A model generated the notes under the pieces. That model searched no databases. It saw only the letters and a program-made list of their open reading frames with translations, and was not told where the DNA came from. A program made the translations under genes and the position numbers. Shown piece after piece: positions 26,723 to 34,963 of a stretch of 63,966 nt of DNA. The number at the start of each line of letters is the position of its first letter. Position 1 is the stretch's first letter. Source of the DNA: Thermoproteota archaeon (GTDB lineage: Archaea > Korarchaeota > Korarchaeia > Korarchaeales > Korarchaeaceae); contig JAOZFG010000018.1 in the NCBI GenBank assembly GCA_027491435.1, positions 1-63,966 on the forward strand, given 5' to 3'.

Positions 26723-27109
26723 ATGGATAAAAAGGTGGATAAAAAGGTTCTCTTAAAGAAGTTAAAGAAGAAAAAGCCAAGGTTCCTTAACTTGGCTAGG
26801 TATTGGCATTTGGGTAGCGTGAAGAGCTGGAGGAAGCCCAGAGGAATTGATAACAAACAGAGGCTGAAACTGAAGAGCAGGCCTAAGCATCCGACCATAG
26901 GTTACAAGAATCCCGATGAGATCAGGGGACTACACCCCTCGGGGAGGATACCCGTAGTGGTTAACAACTCTAAAGAGCTCGAGAAGTACGTTCAGCAGTA
27001 TGGAACGGAGAATATAATCGTATATATAAGTAGGAGAGTTGGAAGGAGGAAGAGGGAGACCATAAAGTCCGTGGCCGAGGCCCTAAATGTTATGTTGGCT
27101 AACGGGTGA
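26723..27109 (+). CDS. rpl32e: Ribosomal protein eL32
   Basis: This archaeal/eukaryal large-subunit protein has 128 residues. After a very lysine-rich start (MDKKVDKKVLLKKLKKKKPRF) comes the family core YWHLGSVKSWRKPRGIDNKQR, KHPTIGYKNPDEIRGLHPSG and a C-terminal ISRRVGRRKRETI. It sits in the standard slot between uL6 and eL19. Confidence 0.96.
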   Translation: MDKKVDKKVLLKKLKKKKPRFLNLARYWHLGSVKSWRKPRGIDNKQRLKLKSRPKHPTIGYKNPDEIRGLHPSGRIPVVVNNSKELEKYVQQYGTENIIVYISRRVGRRKRETIKSVAEALNVMLANG

Positions 27110-27113
27110 TCGG

Positions 27114-27551
27114 ATGACTAAGACCAGCCTCAAATACAAGAAGGAGCTTGCTGCCAGGTTAGCTGGTGTAGGCGTGGGCAGGGTCAAGTTCGACCCCAGT
27201 AAATTAGAGCTCATATCTGACGCCGTAACTAGGAGGGACATTGAGAGGCTCATAAGGAGTGGGGCCATAATTATACTGCCCAAGAAGGGGGTGAGCAGGG
27301 CCAGAGCTAGGGAAAGGCCTAAAAGGAGAGGGCCCGGTAGCAGAAAAGGGGGGAAGTACTCCAAGTTACCCAGAAAGAGGAGGTGGATCAACAAGATAAG
27401 GGCTCTAAGGAGGGAGCTACGGGCCATGAAGGAGAGGGGTTGGTTAGACGCCAAGACTTACAGGGAGCTTTACAGGGGACTGAGCAAGTTTAACAGCGTG
27501 GCTCACCTCAGGTCATTCGTCAAGAGGGAAATTCTAAAGCAGGAGGTGTGA
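27114..27551 (+). CDS. rpl19e: Ribosomal protein eL19
   Basis: eL19 is a basic helical protein (145 residues) that bridges subunits. It has KKELAARLAGVGVGRVKFDP, the DIERLIRSGAIIILPKKGVSRARAR region and many Arg/Lys. ATG 27114 is the true start: GGGTGATCGG precedes it, and the longer frame from 27087 merely overlaps the end of eL32. Confidence 0.96.
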   Translation: MTKTSLKYKKELAARLAGVGVGRVKFDPSKLELISDAVTRRDIERLIRSGAIIILPKKGVSRARARERPKRRGPGSRKGGKYSKLPRKRRWINKIRALRRELRAMKERGWLDAKTYRELYRGLSKFNSVAHLRSFVKREILKQEV

Positions 27552-27554
27552 TCT

Positions 27555-28136
27555 TTGGCTAGGTCAGGAAGGTATAAGGTGAAGTTTAGAAGAAGGAGAG
27601 AAGGTAAGACAGATTACAGGAAGAGGCTAGCGTTGCTAAAGGGCGGAAAGCCTAGAATGGTGGTTCGGAAGACAAACAGGTATATAATAGTGCAATTCGT
27701 TGAGTTCAAACCAGAAGGCGACAGGGTATTGGCCTACGCATTCTCCAAGGAGCTATCCAAGTATGGATGGCCGTATAGCGGTAAAAGTCTACCGGCCGCT
27801 TACCTGACCGGTTATCTAGCTGCTAAAAGGGCGTTAGATGCGGGAATTAATGAAGCCATCCTAGACATAGGAAGGTACACCTCGACCAAGGGCTCAAGGT
27901 TGTATGCCGCCCTCAAGGGGGCTGTAGACGCTGGCCTCCAAGTACCTCATTCTGAAGAGGTACTGCCAGAGGAGGAGAGGATAAGGGGGGAGCACATAGC
28001 CTCTTGGGCCTCCGAGCTCTATGAAAAGGATAGGGAGTTCTACGAGAGGCAGTTTTCCGATTACATAAGGAGGGGCCTAGACCCCAGGGAGATTCCCAAA
28101 ATCTTTGACTCCGTTCTAGAGAAAATTAGGGGGTGA
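27555..28136 (+). CDS. rpl18: Ribosomal protein uL18
   Basis: uL18 contacts 5S rRNA. The 193-residue archaeal form has YKVKFRRRREGKTDYRKRLALL, RMVVRKTNRYIIVQFVEF, an AYLTGYLAAKRAL segment and a C-terminal extension typical of archaea. It starts at TTG 27555, just after GAGGTGTGATCT, the strongest type of binding site in this operon. Confidence 0.95.
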   Translation: MARSGRYKVKFRRRREGKTDYRKRLALLKGGKPRMVVRKTNRYIIVQFVEFKPEGDRVLAYAFSKELSKYGWPYSGKSLPAAYLTGYLAAKRALDAGINEAILDIGRYTSTKGSRLYAALKGAVDAGLQVPHSEEVLPEEERIRGEHIASWASELYEKDREFYERQFSDYIRRGLDPREIPKIFDSVLEKIRG

Positions 28137-28141
28137 TCTTA

Positions 28142-28771
28142 TTGTCGAGAGTTGAGGGCTTAGATACTGAGTGGGTTCCGAGGACCCGGATAGGCAAGAT
28201 GGTTGCTGAGGGCAAGATAAAGAGCCTAGACGAGATACTCAAGAGGGGAATTACCATAAGGGAGCCCGAAATTATAGACTTGCTGGTTCCTGGCCTCAAG
28301 GAGGAGGTCATTGAAGTCAGGAGGGTGCAGAGGCAGACTGACGCGGGTGAGCTGACCCAGCTTAGGGTGGTGGTAGCGGTTGGAGATGGCATGGACTACG
28401 TTGGAGTAGGCAAGGGCAAAGGGAGGGAGTTCAGGATAGCCTTAGCCGATGCCGTGAGAAACGCCAAGCTTAACGTCATAAAAGTCAGGAAGGGGTGTGG
28501 CTCCTGGGAGTGTGGCTGCGGGAGGCCTCACTCTATACCTGCTACAGTTCATGGAAAGTCAGGCTCTGTGAGGGTCACCCTGATGCCTGCCCCCAGGAAG
28601 CTCGGTATAGTGGGCAACGAGACCGCTAAAGTGATACTCGGCCTTGGAGGCATAAAGGATATCAGGATATTCTCTAGGGGAGAGACTAGGAATAGGATGA
28701 ACTACGCTTTCGCCCTTTATGATGCCCTGAGGAATTTGTTGAAGTTGAACCTCCCATGGGAGTGGAGGTAA
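28142..28771 (+). CDS. rps5: Ribosomal protein uS5
   Basis: uS5 takes part in mRNA entry and fidelity. The protein (209 residues) contains EWVPRTRIGKMVAEGKIKSLDE, the double-stranded RNA-binding GVGKGKGREFRIALADAVR motif, GCGSWECGCGRPHSIPATVHGK and the C-terminal domain. TTG 28142 is chosen because GGGTGATC lies 5 nt before it; the GTG at 28133 is part of that binding site and would overlap uL18. A hairpin separates it from uL30. Confidence 0.95.
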   Translation: MSRVEGLDTEWVPRTRIGKMVAEGKIKSLDEILKRGITIREPEIIDLLVPGLKEEVIEVRRVQRQTDAGELTQLRVVVAVGDGMDYVGVGKGKGREFRIALADAVRNAKLNVIKVRKGCGSWECGCGRPHSIPATVHGKSGSVRVTLMPAPRKLGIVGNETAKVILGLGGIKDIRIFSRGETRNRMNYAFALYDALRNLLKLNLPWEWR

Positions 28772-28829
28772 GGGGAGCGCGTCCGAAAGGCGCCGAGGCG
28801 CTCGATGACGGACGCGCCCTTGAGGAGGT
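28772..28829 (+). other. GC-rich hairpin between uS5 and uL30 genes
   Basis: The arms GCGCGTCCG (28777-28785) and CGGACGCGC (28809-28817) pair perfectly over 9 bp. A second, shorter stem (roughly GGCGC with GCGCT) can form inside the 23 nt loop, with an asymmetric loop containing AAA opposite CGATGA. Flanking GGGG/CCTT can extend the outer stem. All other gaps in this part of the operon are under 12 nt, so the 64 nt gap with this structure is probably functional: a processing signal or protein-binding site. Confidence 0.55.
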
Positions 28830-28835
28830 GTTGAT

Positions 28836-29312
28836 ATGAGCGTGCCCATAATGGCTGTCGTGAGGATAAGGGGTAGGGTTGGAATAAAGCCTGATATAAG
28901 GCATACCCTCGATATGTTGAGGATTAGGAGGAAGTTCTGGGCCACTATAGTTCCCTACACCCCTTCATACAGGGGGATGCTTCACAAGGTGAAGGACTAT
29001 TCAACGTACGGTGAGTTAGACAGAGAGACTCTCATAGATCTCCTGAGGTACAGGGGAAGGATCAAACAAGGGGGCAAGATAACCGACGAGTGGTTGAGGG
29101 AGAACACGGAGTTTAACAGCGTAGAAGAGTTGGCTGATGCCATACTATCAGGCAAAATTAAGTTTCACAAGCTTGAGTGGGCGATACCATACTTCAGGCT
29201 CAGGCCTCCGAAGGGAGGCTTCAAGAGGAGCACTAAGAGGTCATGGAACGACGGGGGAGAGCTAGGATACCGGGGGAAAGAGATTAATAGGCTCTTGAGG
29301 AGGATGATATGA
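28836..29312 (+). CDS. rpl30: Ribosomal protein uL30
   Basis: The 158-residue archaeal uL30 starts MSVPIMAVVRIRGRVGIKPD and includes the TLDMLRIRRKFWATIVPY core and a C-terminal extension with FRLRPPKGGFKRSTKRSW, as in other archaea and eukaryotic L7. GAGGAGGTGTTGAT precedes ATG 28836. It overlaps the uL15 start by 4 nt. Confidence 0.95.
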   Translation: MSVPIMAVVRIRGRVGIKPDIRHTLDMLRIRRKFWATIVPYTPSYRGMLHKVKDYSTYGELDRETLIDLLRYRGRIKQGGKITDEWLRENTEFNSVEELADAILSGKIKFHKLEWAIPYFRLRPPKGGFKRSTKRSWNDGGELGYRGKEINRLLRRMI

Positions 29313-29776
29313 TGAGGTTCATTCCCAGGAGAAGGAAGAAGAGTAGGAAGCTAAGGGGCTTCAGGCTTCACGGTTACGGTCAGCAGAGGCAGCATAGGAG
29401 GAGCGGAAGGGGAGGTGGCTTTGGGAAGGCGGGAGGTCATAAGCACTTCTGGACTTGGTACACAGCTCACTGGCCGGACTACTTCGGTCAGGGGAGGAGG
29501 GGGTTCAAGAGGCCTAGGGCGGTGGCCAGAGAAATTAAGGCGATCAACGTTGGAGAGCTGGAAAGGGAGCTCCCTAATTTAGAGTCAGCAGGAGCCGTCA
29601 AGAGGTCTGAAGATGGTACTATAGAGGTAGATCTGACAGCCGCAGGTTATGACAAGTTACTGGGCAGAGGTAACGTGGCCCAGCCTTTAGTAGTTAAGGT
29701 TGAGAGGGCCACTAAAATAGCTATCCAAAAGTTGGAGAGGATTGGAGGCAAGGTAATCCTCCCAGAGGTGGACTGA
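29309..29776 (+). CDS. rpl15: Ribosomal protein uL15
   Basis: uL15 is a large-subunit assembly protein. The 155-residue product has KKSRKLRGFRLHGYGQQRQHR, a Gly-rich loop (GRGGGFGKAGGHKHFWTWY), and the C-terminal globular domain ending KVILPEVD. It is translationally coupled to uL30 (ATG inside its last codons), and secY starts directly after its stop. Confidence 0.95.
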   Translation: MMRFIPRRRKKSRKLRGFRLHGYGQQRQHRRSGRGGGFGKAGGHKHFWTWYTAHWPDYFGQGRRGFKRPRAVAREIKAINVGELERELPNLESAGAVKRSEDGTIEVDLTAAGYDKLLGRGNVAQPLVVKVERATKIAIQKLERIGGKVILPEVD

Positions 29777-31177
29777 ATGAGTGCTATCAGAAAAATAATG
29801 TCCACCCTGAATAAGGCTATACCCGAGGTGGAGAAGCCGGCCAGATCTCCGCCGCTCAAAGAGAAGCTCATCTGGACTGGGATAGTCCTCCTAATCTATT
29901 TCTTCTTGACCGAAGTTCCCATTTATGGGATACCCAAGGGAGGGCTGGACTTCCTTGCCGAATTGAGGGTCATATTTGCAGGGGCCAGAGGAAGCATAGT
30001 GGAGCTAGGAATAGGTCCTGTGGTCACAGCCGGTATAGTATTAGAGCTACTGGTTGGAAGTAAGATAATAGAGCTTGACTTCACAGATCCAGAGGACAGG
30101 AAGTTCTTTCAGGAGTCCCAGAGGGTTGCGGCCATCTTCTTCATAATATTCGAGAACGCGGCCTACGTTTTAGGTGGAGCTTACGGTACCCTTACCCCAT
30201 CTCAGCAGGCCCTGGCTATATCGCAGCTAGCAATAGGTAGCTTCCTCCTGATGATGCTAGATGACCTGGTGAGCAAGTGGGGTATAGGGAGCGGTATAAG
30301 TCTGTTTATATTGGCTGGAGTTGCTCAGAGGGTCGTATGGGGAACTCTCTCTCCCGTCACTGAGAAGACCTCAGGAAGGTACGTCGGAGTAATCCCAGCT
30401 TTGATAGCCGAGGGGGCCAACGCCATCTACAGACCCAATCTACCGGACTTGTTGGGGTTGATAGCCACCATAGTGGTCTTCTTAGCTGTAGTCTGGGCTT
30501 ACGAGGTCAAGATAAACGTTCCTATAGTTCACTCAATGATGGGAGGACAGAGGACCAAATATCCGATAAGGCTCCTGTACGTGAGCAACGTCCCCATAAT
30601 ATTCACGGCAGCCCTCCTGGGGGATATAAATATAATATCCAAGGTGGTCTGGACGAGGCTCGGCTCCAACCCTGAGGGATGGACCAAGTACATAGTGGAG
30701 TTCTTTGGCAAATATGAGATGGGTCCCGCAGGTTACTTGAGGCCCGTCTCAGGGCTGGCTTACTACCTGCAGACACCCACAGGTCCTTCGGTCTTAGTAG
30801 CAGATCCTTTGAGGGCTCTAGTGTACACGATAATATTCGTGCTAGCGTCGGTGGCCTTCGCCAAGATATGGGTCATGACCGCCGGCATGGATCCGAAGAC
30901 TGTGGCGGAGCAGCTAGTTAAACAGGGAATAGTCGTGCCGGGCAGGAGGTCCATCCCTAAGGTCGTGGGCAAAACCATAGAGAGGTACATAGAGGCGGTC
31001 ACTTACTTAGGCGGGTTCGCTGTGGGAATACTGGCAGTCTTGGCAAACTTCACAGGTGCCCTGGGTACTGGGAGCGGTATACTGCTGGCCGTTACGATAG
31101 TGGCTTCCTTCTACGAGGCCATAGCCAGGGAGAGAGCTCTAGAGATGTACCCAAGGCTGAAAAAGTTCTTCGGGTAA
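29777..31177 (+). CDS. secY: Protein translocase subunit SecY
   Basis: SecY is the channel of the Sec61/SecYEG translocon. The 466-residue protein has ten membrane helices, the plug-region sequence IYGIPKGGLDF after helix 1, the SKWGIGSGISLFILAGVAQ motif, cytosolic loop KINVPIVHSMMGGQRTKYPIRLLYVSNVP and the C-terminal KFF end. It is placed at the end of the spc-type operon as in other archaea; SecE and SecG are not in this window. Confidence 0.97.
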   Translation: MSAIRKIMSTLNKAIPEVEKPARSPPLKEKLIWTGIVLLIYFFLTEVPIYGIPKGGLDFLAELRVIFAGARGSIVELGIGPVVTAGIVLELLVGSKIIELDFTDPEDRKFFQESQRVAAIFFIIFENAAYVLGGAYGTLTPSQQALAISQLAIGSFLLMMLDDLVSKWGIGSGISLFILAGVAQRVVWGTLSPVTEKTSGRYVGVIPALIAEGANAIYRPNLPDLLGLIATIVVFLAVVWAYEVKINVPIVHSMMGGQRTKYPIRLLYVSNVPIIFTAALLGDINIISKVVWTRLGSNPEGWTKYIVEFFGKYEMGPAGYLRPVSGLAYYLQTPTGPSVLVADPLRALVYTIIFVLASVAFAKIWVMTAGMDPKTVAEQLVKQGIVVPGRRSIPKVVGKTIERYIEAVTYLGGFAVGILAVLANFTGALGTGSGILLAVTIVASFYEAIARERALEMYPRLKKFFG

Positions 31178-31182
31178 TCAAG

Positions 31183-31686
31183 ATGGATCTAGACTTTATA
31201 ATATATCCACCAGGTTCCATAATCTTTCTAACATTTTTGGCCCTATTCATAAATTTATTTGTAAATTTAATAAGCAAGAGGGAGATAGACTACCAGAGGA
31301 TGAGGGAGCTACAGAAGATAGTCAAGGAGTACAACGAGCTCCAGAAACAGCTCCTGAGAAATCCAGACGACAAAAAGCTGAAGAAGAAAATCGATAGAAT
31401 GAAGCCTAAGGCGAACGCCGCTCAAGCCGAGATAACTAAGATGAGCATGAGGCCTATGCTTTACACGACCATACCGATAATAGCCATCTTCTGGATACTG
31501 GGCGGAATGTATAGGGAGATACCCGTTGTCCAACTTCCTTTCCCTCTACCCTTCGTAGTAGATTATTTCCACGGCGACAGCGCTTTATCAAGCGTCACCT
31601 TGGGCTACCTAGGTTACTACATAATAGCCTCTTACTTCTTCTCGATGATCCTCCAGAGGATCTTGGGAACGTCCCTCAGCAGCTAA
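31183..31686 (+). CDS. DUF106 / EMC3-like membrane insertase homologue
   Basis: This 167-residue protein is related to the archaeal YidC/EMC3/TMCO1 (Oxa1 superfamily) group, which helps insert membrane proteins. It has an N-terminal helix (IIFLTFLALFINLFVNLI), a charged coiled coil (about 35-75, with RMRELQKIVKEYNELQKQL), then a MRPMLYTTIPIIAIFWIL helix and a final YYIIASYFFSMIL helix. It starts 5 nt after secY, the usual neighbour. The adenylate kinase gene often found here is absent. Confidence 0.85.
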   Translation: MDLDFIIYPPGSIIFLTFLALFINLFVNLISKREIDYQRMRELQKIVKEYNELQKQLLRNPDDKKLKKKIDRMKPKANAAQAEITKMSMRPMLYTTIPIIAIFWILGGMYREIPVVQLPFPLPFVVDYFHGDSALSSVTLGYLGYYIIASYFFSMILQRILGTSLSS

Positions 31687-31692
31687 CGTTAA

Positions 31693-31702
31693 AGTTATAA
31701 AA
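31693..31702 (+). promoter_or_regulatory. TATA-like box before eL34
   Basis: AGTTATAAAA lies about 38-47 nt before ATG 31740, in the 53 nt gap after the DUF106 gene, followed by GGGGGTAAGCC as a binding site. A new transcript probably begins here. Confidence 0.5.
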
Positions 31703-31739
31703 CTAGGTGAGCCCATCCTACAGGCCAAGGGGGTAAGCC

Positions 31740-32045
31740 ATGGTGATCATCGAGGACATAAATAAGCGTGGTAAGAGGAGAAGGCTCAAGAAAGCTAGGG
31801 TGGCCGTGAGAACTCCTGGTGGAAGGACTGTGTATCACTACAGGCATAAGAAGCACTCCCCAGCCAAGTGCGCCAGGTGTGGAAGGCCTCTAAACGCCAC
31901 CCCAACCGCTCCCAGGTCCATCATGGCCAAGATCCCTAAGAGCCAGAGGAGGCCTAACAGGCCTTACGGCGGAAATCTGTGTCCCAGGTGTCTACGAGAG
32001 GTTTTAATCCTTCAATCAATCCAGGAGGGGCTAACCCTCCTGTGA
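31740..32045 (+). CDS. rpl34e: Ribosomal protein eL34
   Basis: This 101-residue zinc-binding large-subunit protein has VRTPGGRTVYHYRHKKHSPAK, the zinc pairs CARCGRPLN and CPRCLREVL, and the conserved KSQRRPNRPYGG. Its last ten codons (SIQEGLTLL) form a perfect hairpin in the RNA, described separately. It leads an eL34-eL14-cbf5 group. Confidence 0.94.
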   Translation: MVIIEDINKRGKRRRLKKARVAVRTPGGRTVYHYRHKKHSPAKCARCGRPLNATPTAPRSIMAKIPKSQRRPNRPYGGNLCPRCLREVLILQSIQEGLTLL

Positions 32046-32062
32046 TCCTCCGTGAGGAGGAT
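32022..32062 (+). other. Tandem hairpins at the end of eL34
   Basis: Two perfect stems lie side by side: CAGGAGGG (32022-32029) with CCCTCCTG (32035-32042) inside the last codons of eL34, and ATCCTCC (32045-32051) with GGAGGAT (32056-32062) closed by a GTGA loop just after the stop. The purine arms resemble ribosome binding sites, so the folds could affect translation of eL14, whose start is at 32092, or mRNA processing. Confidence 0.5.
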
Positions 32063-32091
32063 TTCTACCCGCTCGTAAGAGGGGTGTTATC

Positions 32092-32397
32092 ATGCCCGTG
32101 ATCGAGGTAGGAAGGGTCTGTAGGAAGGTCGCCGGCAGAGAGGCCGGCAGGTATTGTGTCGTCGTCCGGATTATAGATGACAACTACGTGGAGATAACTG
32201 GACCTAAGGAGCTGACTGGAGTGAGGAGGAGAAGGGTAAATGTCAAGCACATTGTGCCGCTGCCGGAGAAGCTGGACATACCTGAGGGAGCCAGTGATGA
32301 GCAAGTGTTAGAGGCATTGAAGCAAACTGATTTATACCCAAAGCTCTTAGAGGAGAAAGAGAAGAGAGAGAAGAGGAAGGGGAAGCCTAAGAGTTGA
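32092..32397 (+). CDS. rpl14e: Ribosomal protein eL14
   Basis: The 101-residue protein has the eL14 KOW-type core VGRVCRKVAGREAGRYCVVVRIIDDNYVEITG and ITGPKELTGVRRRRVNVKHIVPL, then a lysine-rich tail. GGGGTGTTATC precedes ATG 32092. Its stop overlaps the TTG start of cbf5 (TTGA), a coupled arrangement. Confidence 0.94.
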   Translation: MPVIEVGRVCRKVAGREAGRYCVVVRIIDDNYVEITGPKELTGVRRRRVNVKHIVPLPEKLDIPEGASDEQVLEALKQTDLYPKLLEEKEKREKRKGKPKS

Positions 32398-33374
32398 GCG
32401 ACGATTTTTATGAGTTGATTGTTAAATCCCCTTCTGAGCCGGGGGAGTATGGGTACAGGCCCAGTGAGAGGCCCATACTCCTCCACCTAGAAAATGGCAT
32501 AATAATTCTTGATAAGCCCAGGGGGCCCACCTCTCACGAGGTAACCAAGCTGATAAAGAGGATACTCAACTTCCCGGGTAAGGTGGGACATTGTGGAACG
32601 CTAGACCCTAAAGTCTCAGGGGTCCTACCTATAGTCTTGGGAAACGCAACTAAGCTCAGCAGGGTGATAGCTGGCACGGATAAGGAGTACGTTGGAGTTC
32701 TTTACCTGCACGGTGAAGTGAACGATGAGGAGCTTCTAGAGGCCCTGAAGAAGTTTGAAGGTCCCATCTTTCAGAGGCCTCCACTTAAGTCTGCGATAAA
32801 GAGGGCTTTGAGGGTCAGGAGAGTATTTAGCCTAGAGTTGATAGAGAGGGAGGGAAGGTTCGTCCTCCTCAGGACGGTCGTTGAGTCTGGCACCTACATA
32901 AGGAAACTTTTCTACGACATCGGCGAATACCTCGGAGTTGGAGCTAGCATGAGGGAGCTGAGGAGAACGAGATCGGGCATATTCAATGAGAGGGAGAGCC
33001 GTAGGGTTGAGGAGGTTCTAGAGGCCTACAGAACATGGAAGGAAGGTGGGGATGAGAGTAAGTTAAGGGAGGTGGTACTCCCCCTAGAGGTGGCGGTCAA
33101 GAGGCTTCCAAAGATAGTGGTAAAGGACAGCGCTGTAGCCTCAATAACCCATGGGGCGAGCCTTAAGGCCAAGGGCGTTAGCATGTTATCCCCTGACATA
33201 AAAAAGGGGTCTTTAGTCGCTCTGATGACACTCAAAGGGGAGTTAATCGCCCTAGGAAGGTCGTTAATGTCGTCAGAGGAGATAGAAAGGGCAGACTCAG
33301 GCGTGGTGGCTGAGATAGAGAGAGTGGTCATGCCTAGAGATTTATACCCTGCTATGTGGAAGCGAAAGGAATAA
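32394..33374 (+). CDS. cbf5: tRNA/rRNA pseudouridine synthase Cbf5 (TruB family, H/ACA RNP catalytic subunit)
   Basis: Cbf5 makes U55 in tRNA and guided pseudouridines in rRNA. The 326-residue protein has DKPRGPTSHEV, the catalytic-Asp motif GHCGTLDPKVSGVLPI, ERPPLKSAIKR-like and GTYIRKL segments, and a C-terminal PUA domain (LPKIVVKDSAVASITHGASL to VALMTLKGELIALG). It starts at TTG 32394 overlapping the eL14 stop. Nop10, Gar1 and L7Ae are not in the window. tRNA-Ser follows 26 nt after the stop. Confidence 0.95.
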   Translation: MSDDFYELIVKSPSEPGEYGYRPSERPILLHLENGIIILDKPRGPTSHEVTKLIKRILNFPGKVGHCGTLDPKVSGVLPIVLGNATKLSRVIAGTDKEYVGVLYLHGEVNDEELLEALKKFEGPIFQRPPLKSAIKRALRVRRVFSLELIEREGRFVLLRTVVESGTYIRKLFYDIGEYLGVGASMRELRRTRSGIFNERESRRVEEVLEAYRTWKEGGDESKLREVVLPLEVAVKRLPKIVVKDSAVASITHGASLKAKGVSMLSPDIKKGSLVALMTLKGELIALGRSLMSSEEIERADSGVVAEIERVVMPRDLYPAMWKRKE

Positions 33375-33400
33375 TAATCCCTAGGTCCCCTGATATATGG

Positions 33401-33489
33401 GCCGGGGTGCCCTAGCCAGGAAGGGGGCTGGCCTGGAGAGCCAGTGGCCCACACGGGCCGCGTGGGTTCAAATCCCACCCCCGGCGCCA
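33401..33489 (+). tRNA. tRNA-Ser (anticodon GGA)
   Basis: This is a class II cloverleaf. The acceptor is GCCGGGG/CCCCGGC, the anticodon stem CTGGC/GCCAG with loop CTGGAGA (anticodon GGA), followed by a long variable arm (TGGCCC...GGGCCG) and the T arm GTGGG-TTCAAAT-CCCAC. The discriminator is G and CCA is encoded (33487-33489). No intron. It lies between cbf5 and uS13. The body is nearly identical to the tRNA-Ser at 62294. Confidence 0.95.
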
Positions 33490-33538
33490 CCTGTTTGAGG
33501 AACCGCCTGGGAGGCTGACCTCTAGCTCGCGCTGTAAA

Positions 33539-33549
33539 CGTTTAAAAAT
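33539..33549 (+). promoter_or_regulatory. TATA box before uS13
   Basis: GTTTAAAAATG lies about 40-50 nt before the uS13 TTG start, with GAGGGGTGAGCG as the ribosome binding site in between. It probably starts the uS13-uS4-uS11 transcript. Confidence 0.5.
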
Positions 33550-33588
33550 GTGGTTGTGTAGGGTAGCTAGTGAAAGAGGGGTGAGCGG

Positions 33589-34041
33589 TTGTCCGAGGCT
33601 AGGGAGATAAGGAAAATAGTGAGGCTCCTGAACACGACCTTAGATGGTACCAAGCCTGTATCAGCGGCCCTAACTTATGTTAAAGGCCTTAATCACACCC
33701 TGATTAGGGCAATACTGTTTAAGGCAGGAATAGACCCGTTCAGGAGGTTGGGAGAACTCACGGAAGAAGAGCTAGGGAGGATAGAGCACGTCGTAAACAA
33801 CCCTTCTGAATACGGCCTACCTTGGTGGATAATGAACCGACAGAAGGACCCCAGGACTAACAAATCCTGGATACTGACAGGAGACGACGTATCCTGGGTT
33901 ATGACTCAGGACATCAACGTGATGAAGAAAATAAGGAGCTGGAAGGGCATAAGGCACGAGCTGGGCTTGAAGGTTAGAGGCCAGAGGACTAAGACCACCG
34001 GAAGGAGGGGCAGAACTGTTGGCTATCAGAGGAAGAAGTAG
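33589..34041 (+). CDS. rps13: Ribosomal protein uS13
   Basis: uS13 sits at the head of the small subunit. The 150-residue protein has IRKIVRLLNTTLDGTKPV, the helix-hairpin region and the C-terminal RGQRTKTTGRRGRTVGYQRKK, which contacts tRNA. TTG 33589 is the start, 6 nt after GGGGTGAG. Confidence 0.96.
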   Translation: MSEAREIRKIVRLLNTTLDGTKPVSAALTYVKGLNHTLIRAILFKAGIDPFRRLGELTEEELGRIEHVVNNPSEYGLPWWIMNRQKDPRTNKSWILTGDDVSWVMTQDINVMKKIRSWKGIRHELGLKVRGQRTKTTGRRGRTVGYQRKK

Positions 34042-34052
34042 GGGGGGCCTAG

Positions 34053-34550
34053 ATGGGAGATCCGAAGAAGCCCAGGAAGAAGTACGAGAGGCCTTATAAG
34101 CCCTGGAGCAGGCAGTTCCTGGAGGAGTCTAACAGGCTAGCTGGTGAGTACGGGTTGAGAAACAAAAGGGAACTGTTGAGAATGGCCTACTTGGCTAGGA
34201 AGTATAGGAGGATTGCTAGGCAACTGATTGCAAATCCCGAAGAGGCTGAAAAGGAGATAGAACCTATCCTGAGGAAGTTGAAGAGGTTGGGCGTGCTATC
34301 AGAGGACGCCACCCTAGATGACATGCTGGACCTCAGCGTAGAGCAGTTCTTGGAGAGAAGGCTCCAAACGATAGTCTGGAGGAAGGGCTTCGCTAAGACC
34401 CCCTATATGGCCAGGCAACTTATTACTCACGGTCACATAAGGATTAACGGAAGGAGGATAAGGCAACCAGGCTATTTAGTGACCTTAGACGAGGAGGACA
34501 AGATAGAGTGCACTCACCCCTCGTGTCTAGAGCAAGAGGTGAGTAGCTGA
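34053..34550 (+). CDS. rps4: Ribosomal protein uS4
   Basis: uS4 nucleates 30S assembly. The 165-residue protein has [48 protein letters not shown] (S4 RNA-binding domain) and a C-terminal pair of Cys (CTHPSCLEQ). Its stop overlaps the uS11 start by 1 nt. Confidence 0.96.
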   Translation: MGDPKKPRKKYERPYKPWSRQFLEESNRLAGEYGLRNKRELLRMAYLARKYRRIARQLIANPEEAEKEIEPILRKLKRLGVLSEDATLDDMLDLSVEQFLERRLQTIVWRKGFAKTPYMARQLITHGHIRINGRRIRQPGYLVTLDEEDKIECTHPSCLEQEVSS

Positions 34551-34951
34551 TGTCGGCCCAAGAGAAGAAGGGAAAGATTGGGGTGGCTCACATATACTCC
34601 TCTTTTAACGACACTATAGTCCACATCACCGACATAACTGGCGCGGAAACCCTGGCCAGGTTTTCCGGAGGGATGTTCGTCGACGCCGACAGGTTAGAGG
34701 GCTCTCCATACGCTGCCCTCAAGGCAGCGATGGCGGCTGCAAAGGAGGCTAAGAGGAAGGGAATAACGCACTTAATCGTTAAAGTCAGGGCGCCAGGTGG
34801 GATAAAAAGCAGGATACCCGGACCGGGAGCTACTGCAGCTATAAGAGGCCTATCTAGGTCAGGTCTAATCCTAATCAGGGTAGAAGACGTGACCCCGATA
34901 CCCCACGATGGTTGTAGGAGGCCTCACGGCAGAAGGGGAAGGCGTGTCTAA
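34550..34951 (+). CDS. rps11: Ribosomal protein uS11
   Basis: uS11 lies on the 30S platform. The 133-residue protein has [37 protein letters not shown] and [42 protein letters not shown] 34550 overlaps the uS4 TGA. An unassigned gene, not rpoD, comes next. Confidence 0.97.
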   Translation: MSAQEKKGKIGVAHIYSSFNDTIVHITDITGAETLARFSGGMFVDADRLEGSPYAALKAAMAAAKEAKRKGITHLIVKVRAPGGIKSRIPGPGATAAIRGLSRSGLILIRVEDVTPIPHDGCRRPHGRRGRRV

Positions 34952-34963
34952 AATTTAATTTTT
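34950..34963 (+). promoter_or_regulatory. TATA box before the unassigned gene upstream of rpoD
   Basis: The AT-only stretch AAAATTTAATTTTT directly follows the uS11 stop. Transcription would begin about 25 nt downstream, near 34983-34988, which is well upstream of the first ATG of the next gene (35082). This is one reason to suspect a non-ATG start near 34986-34995. Confidence 0.55.

Noticed and set aside
28803-28808. CGATGA as a C box of a C/D RNA or kink-turn in the uS5-uL30 gap
   Set aside because: No matching D box (CTGA) lies opposite and the tandem G-A pairing does not fit the stem; kept only as a general hairpin.
33026-33490. 154-codon minus-strand frame starting MAPGVGFEPTRP
   Set aside because: It is the reverse reading of tRNA-Ser(GGA) plus the end of cbf5; GVGFEPTRP-type starts are a known artefact of tRNA genes.
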